This document shows, piece after piece, positions 61,089 through 64,000 of a stretch of DNA of 64,000 nt. Origin of the DNA: Bacillota bacterium (GTDB taxonomy: Bacteria; Bacillota; Clostridia; Christensenellales; Aristaeellaceae); NCBI GenBank assembly GCA_023444095.1, contig JAEZRP010000001.1, positions 1 through 64,000 of the forward strand, read 5' to 3'. Under the pieces are notes generated by a model. That model worked only from the letters and a program-made list of their open reading frames with translations. It searched no databases and was not told the DNA's origin. Both the position numbers and the translations under genes were made by a program. How positions within the stretch are numbered: position 1 is the first letter of the stretch; each line of letters starts with the position of its first letter.

Positions 61089-62201
61089 TCAGAAGGCCAT
61101 CCGCATCCAGCCGGGCTCCGGCTTCTCCGGAAGTCCCAGAAGCGCGCGCGCCGCCCTCACATAGTAACGGTAGTTTTCGAGGGGTGTGCCGTTCGGGATG
61201 CGGTGATCGAGCGCGAACACCATACCGGATAGCGTCTCCGGACGAATCTTATAAGAAAGCTCGCGGTCGATGTCCGCCTTTGATTTTCGCAGGACATGCT
61301 TGTCGATTCCGCCCTTAAACGCGACGGCGCTTCCGTACTTCTCGCGCAGCTTCACCACGTCCATGTCCGCCGCGGGCTCGCAGGGGTAGAACATGTTCAC
61401 GCCCGCCTCAACAAACGCATCCGTGACCGGGTTCATGTTGCCGTCCGAATCCTGACTGAAAAGCTGCGTACCCCGCGCGCGCAGGTCGTCCCACACGCTC
61501 CTGTAGTAGGGCTTCAGAAACGCACGCACCTGATTGGGGCCGATGAGCGGGCCGGACTTGCCCGCCATGTCCTCGTGGACGCAGAGGTTGTCGACACCGA
61601 CGCGCCTTGCGATCTCGTCGAAGACCCGCCGCGCGGTGCGGGAGAAGGTATCGAGCATGTCCTCGACGAGCGCCGACTGCTCGAGGAAGGCCACGCACGC
61701 CTCCTCGTCGCCCATCAGCTCGCGCACCATATCGTAGCCGCCGGGCATCCACGCGATGACCAGTGCGCCCGCCGCGCGGCGGTCGGCGGCTCTCGCAAGC
61801 TTTTCCTCGTCGATCCGGCAGGGATCGAATTCGAACATGTGCTTGACGCGACGCCAGCTCTCAAAGTCCCTCACGGGCCAGTCGACGGGCAGCGCGATCG
61901 TAGCGTAGCCCTTTGCGAGTCGGCATGTGCGTCCGAGCTCGTCGCGCGTCACGATGTGCGCCGCGGTCTCCGAGAGGACGACCGGCTCCATCCCATGGAT
62001 CGGGCCCGCGACCGCGCCAAGGTCGACCAGGTCGACGCCGTCAAAACCAAACGCCGTGAGCGCGATTTCTTCTTCCGACGCGCCCTGGGCGCGCCACTCT
62101 TCCGGAAGCCCGACCAAAGGCCCAAACAGCTCCGCAAAAAACGGGCGCTTCGACCCCCGGAAGGTCATGAGATTCAGATATTCGTCGCGCGTCCAGAGCA
62201 T
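61089..62201 (-). CDS. Uroporphyrinogen decarboxylase (URO-D)-like protein
   Basis: 370 aa, SD AAAGGGG. URO-D/MtaA-type barrel pattern with HEDMAGKSGPLIGPNQVRAFL (about 200), FSQDSDGNM and the closing AFKGGIDKHVLRK and ALDHRIPNGTPLENYRYYV segments. The N-terminal Arg-rich substrate motif of true HemE is not evident. Without haem genes nearby it is more likely a methyltransferase-like or uncharacterised member, common in anaerobes. Lies just upstream of the T-box. Confidence 0.85.
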   Translation of the reverse strand: MLWTRDEYLNLMTFRGSKRPFFAELFGPLVGLPEEWRAQGASEEEIALTAFGFDGVDLVDLGAVAGPIHGMEPVVLSETAAHIVTRDELGRTCRLAKGYATIALPVDWPVRDFESWRRVKHMFEFDPCRIDEEKLARAADRRAAGALVIAWMPGGYDMVRELMGDEEACVAFLEQSALVEDMLDTFSRTARRVFDEIARRVGVDNLCVHEDMAGKSGPLIGPNQVRAFLKPYYRSVWDDLRARGTQLFSQDSDGNMNPVTDAFVEAGVNMFYPCEPAADMDVVKLREKYGSAVAFKGGIDKHVLRKSKADIDRELSYKIRPETLSGMVFALDHRIPNGTPLENYRYYVRAARALLGLPEKPEPGWMRMAF

Positions 62202-62251
62202 ATGCTACCCCTTTTCCTGCGTGCGTGGTATAATCGTGCGGGGGTGAAAAG

Positions 62252-62950
62252 ATGCGGGTCTTGGACATCGATCTCGATTTCTTTCTGACGGGCGTGTGCG
62301 AACTGGCGGACTTGGGCGAGCGGCCGACCGGGTGCGCGCCATGGCCCGAGGGCGACGTGCGCGCGTTTCTGGAGGAGCGCTGCGGGCTCTCGCGCCGGAA
62401 ACCGATTCCCGGCGCGGTGTTCGAGACGCACGACGGGGCGCTTGGCTTCTGGAAGGCGCGCATGGACGCGGGCGATCTGACCCCTCCGTTTCACGTGACC
62501 CACGTGGACGCCCACTCCGACCTCGGGATTGGCAGACCCGGCCCCGCATACGTGCTGGAATCGGTGATCACCCGCCCTCCACAGAGGCGCGCAGAGATCG
62601 AACGCTATTATGCGGAGCGGAAGCTCGACGAGGCAAACTACCTGCTGTTCGCGCTCGCGTTCCGGTGGATATCGTCGCTCGACAACGTGCGAAACCCCGC
62701 TTCACGGGCCGACATGCCCGCGCGATTCTGTTTGGATCGTCATATCAGGTTGCGTTCGTCCGTCGCGGCGCTCGTCCCCGCGCTCGATTACCACGAGCCG
62801 GAGGTGCCGTTTCGGGTGTACGGCGAGTGGCGCGATTTCCGCGCGGATTTGCCGTACGATTTTGTGACACTCGCGATCTCGCCCCGCTATGCGCCGAAGG
62901 AAGCGGACGCGCTCGTCGGCCCAATCCGCGAGTACATCCGGGAAAGCTAA
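62252..62950 (+). CDS. UPF0489 family protein
   Basis: 232 aa, SD GGGGGTG. The opening LDIDLDFFLTGVCEL and the HVTHVDAHSDLGIG segment (about 88) are the acidic and His/Asp motifs of the UPF0489 family, reminiscent of arginase-type metal sites. YDFVTLAISPRYAP near the end is also family-typical. Function unknown. It faces the opposite way to its neighbours, splitting iorB from the URO-D and paaK genes, with a TATAAT about 20 bases upstream. Confidence 0.85.
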   Translation: MRVLDIDLDFFLTGVCELADLGERPTGCAPWPEGDVRAFLEERCGLSRRKPIPGAVFETHDGALGFWKARMDAGDLTPPFHVTHVDAHSDLGIGRPGPAYVLESVITRPPQRRAEIERYYAERKLDEANYLLFALAFRWISSLDNVRNPASRADMPARFCLDRHIRLRSSVAALVPALDYHEPEVPFRVYGEWRDFRADLPYDFVTLAISPRYAPKEADALVGPIREYIRES

Positions 62951-63098
62951 GGCGATGCTCCACAGTGCGCGCCCGCGCCGAAGAGAAGAAATCGTCAAAT
63001 TTCGCTTGCAAAATTCTCCGGCGTAGCAGCGTCTACAATTCTGCGGGTGCGAGATTGCGGTAATGCTTCCGCGCGCGCAGGATTTGTGCGGGATAGCG

Positions 63099-63683
63099 CT
63101 AACCCTTCGCCGCCTCCGCGCCGAGCTGGATGGCCTTTCGGTTCGCCTCCCGAAACTTCGGCGCGAGAGACGCCGCCGCCCGTTCGATCTCCTCGCCCGT
63201 CGCGCCGATCGCGCCCGTCTCGGCAGCCGCGCCAAGAAGCGCCATGTTGACGACCTTCATCGAGCCGCACGCGCGCGCGATTTTTTCGCCGTCCACGAAA
63301 ACCACGCGGGCGGGTATCTTTTTGAGGTATTCGATCATCTGATCGGCCGCGTAGCCGCTGGCCGAGAGGGTATCGGTCACGGGCTTGACCGCCGCCGTGT
63401 TCACGATCACCGCGCCGCCCTCCTTCAGGTATGAGAGCGCGCGCACGGCCTCGGCGGGTTCAAACGCGATGATCGCGTCCGCGCGGCCCTTTGGAATGAG
63501 CGGACTCGACGCTTTCCCCACGCGCACGTGGCTCGTTACGCATCCGCCGCGCTGGGCCATGCCGATGGTCTCGGCGGTGTGCGCCATTTCCCCGCGCGCG
63601 ATGGCGCAGCGGGCCAAAAGCTTCGAGGCGAGAACCGTGCCCTGTCCGCCTACGCCCGCGAGAAGAACGTTGATTTCGCTCAT
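63099..63683 (-). CDS. iorB: Indolepyruvate oxidoreductase, beta subunit
   Basis: 194 aa from ATG 63683, ATGA overlap with iorA, SD GGAGG. It has the gamma-type 2-oxoacid:ferredoxin oxidoreductase fold: NVLLAGVGGQGTVLASKLLA at the start, ETIGMAQRGGCVTSHVRVG (about 39), and NMALLGAAAETGAI (about 148). With IorA it oxidises aryl pyruvates to aryl-acetyl-CoA and reduces ferredoxin. Confidence 0.95.
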   Translation of the reverse strand: MSEINVLLAGVGGQGTVLASKLLARCAIARGEMAHTAETIGMAQRGGCVTSHVRVGKASSPLIPKGRADAIIAFEPAEAVRALSYLKEGGAVIVNTAAVKPVTDTLSASGYAADQMIEYLKKIPARVVFVDGEKIARACGSMKVVNMALLGAAAETGAIGATGEEIERAAASLAPKFREANRKAIQLGAEAAKG

Positions 63684-64000
63684 TTCGTTTCGCCTCCGAT
63701 CGCGCCTGTCGGGCAGACTTTTTCGCACAGCCCGCAGCCGTAACACAGGGCCGGATCAATCATGACCTGCTTGCCCTCCGCGCTCACGATGGCGGGGCAG
63801 CCGATCTCGCGCACGCACTTGCGGCAGCCGACGCACACCTCCGCGTCCACGCGGACCATCGGCCCGGGCTTCGCGACCGCGATGCAGGGCGCGCGGTACA
63901 CGATGGCGGAGACACCCTCGACGTCCGCCGCGCGCTTCGCCGCCCGGATCGCTCCGTCGAGCTCGAAGGGGTTCACGACTTCGACCGACTTTACGCCCAG
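63680..64000 (-). CDS. iorA: Indolepyruvate oxidoreductase, alpha subunit (C-terminal part)
   Basis: 106 codons of the 3' end, open to the window edge. It holds two [4Fe-4S] cluster motifs, CVGCRKCVREIGCP and CYGCGLCEKVCP, typical of the C-terminal ferredoxin-like domain of IorA, preceded by VVNPFELDGAIRAAKRA. The TPP-binding domains lie outside the window. It is translationally coupled to iorB. Confidence 0.93.
   Translation of the reverse strand: MGVKSVEVVNPFELDGAIRAAKRAADVEGVSAIVYRAPCIAVAKPGPMVRVDAEVCVGCRKCVREIGCPAIVSAEGKQVMIDPALCYGCGLCEKVCPTGAIGGETK

Overview
The window is a gene-dense, GC-rich stretch that reads like a chromosome of an anaerobic, Gram-positive-type bacterium, most likely a high-GC member of the Clostridia. 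The evidence is a Trp-type T-box, an ANTAR regulator beside glnA, strong GGAGG ribosome binding sites, frequent GTG and TTG starts, intrinsic terminators with T runs, an AmtB-PII fusion and ferredoxin-linked indolepyruvate oxidoreductase genes. I see no phage, insertion sequence, CRISPR array, rRNA or tRNA. The taxon is an inference from gene content.

Layout. 1-3073 (minus): small accessory genes, including one gene broken by two frameshifts and an MTA/SAH nucleosidase. 3202-6277 (minus): an ABC exporter operon with a lipoprotein. 6604-7444 (minus): rpsI-rplM. 7630-11756 (minus): lysA, a DegV protein and asnB; asnB follows an Asn-rich leader peptide and a terminator. 12175-21778 (plus): a nitrogen operon, glnA, ANTAR regulator, gltB, gltD and an AmtB-PII fusion. 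21821-26052: thiN, a small-molecule kinase, a PNPOx-fold protein, an S66 peptidase-GrpB fusion and cysK. 26171-27390: a promoter-leader-terminator unit, then rsgA. 27379-28116: a frameshifted chimeric pseudogene and a promoter-to-terminator unit of about 225 nt with a small ORF and strong hairpins. 28117-29936 (minus): guaA and a Dabb protein. 30072-39102 (plus): a cell-surface glycan operon. It holds a galactofuranosyltransferase, UDP-galactopyranose mutase, three GT2 enzymes, a GHMP sugar kinase, a nucleotidyltransferase and a UDP-uronate epimerase.

39142-40520 (minus) holds a P-loop kinase, an ArsC/Spx protein and ridA with an upstream mini-ORF. 40546-48726 (plus) is a complete shikimate, Phe and Tyr operon (aroF, tyrA, aroB, aroA, aroC, pheA, aroE-aroK fusion, aroQ). 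It is preceded by a Phe/Tyr-rich leader peptide and a terminator. 49074-54856 (minus) is a sugar-phosphate cluster (GH38 mannosidase, GmhA-like isomerase, HldE-like kinase, a deoxyhypusine-synthase-like protein, HAD phosphatase), with a two-component AraC-type regulator upstream. 55872-59372 (minus) holds an aldo/keto reductase and a four-module CoA-disulfide reductase, rhodanese, TusA and DsrE protein. 59512-64000 holds paaK behind a Trp T-box, a URO-D-like protein, a UPF0489 protein and iorB plus the end of iorA. paaK and iorAB together suggest oxidative breakdown of aromatic 2-oxo acids.

The most striking signal is regulatory. Two biosynthetic units (asnB and the aro operon) have the full layout of classical ribosome-mediated attenuation: promoter, SD, a short peptide rich in the relevant amino acid, competing hairpins and a terminator just before the gene. 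This mechanism is best known from Proteobacteria, while Firmicutes usually use T-boxes for such genes; this genome also carries a T-box. Further short ORFs precede ridA and rsgA, and one lies in the RNA unit at 27853-28078.
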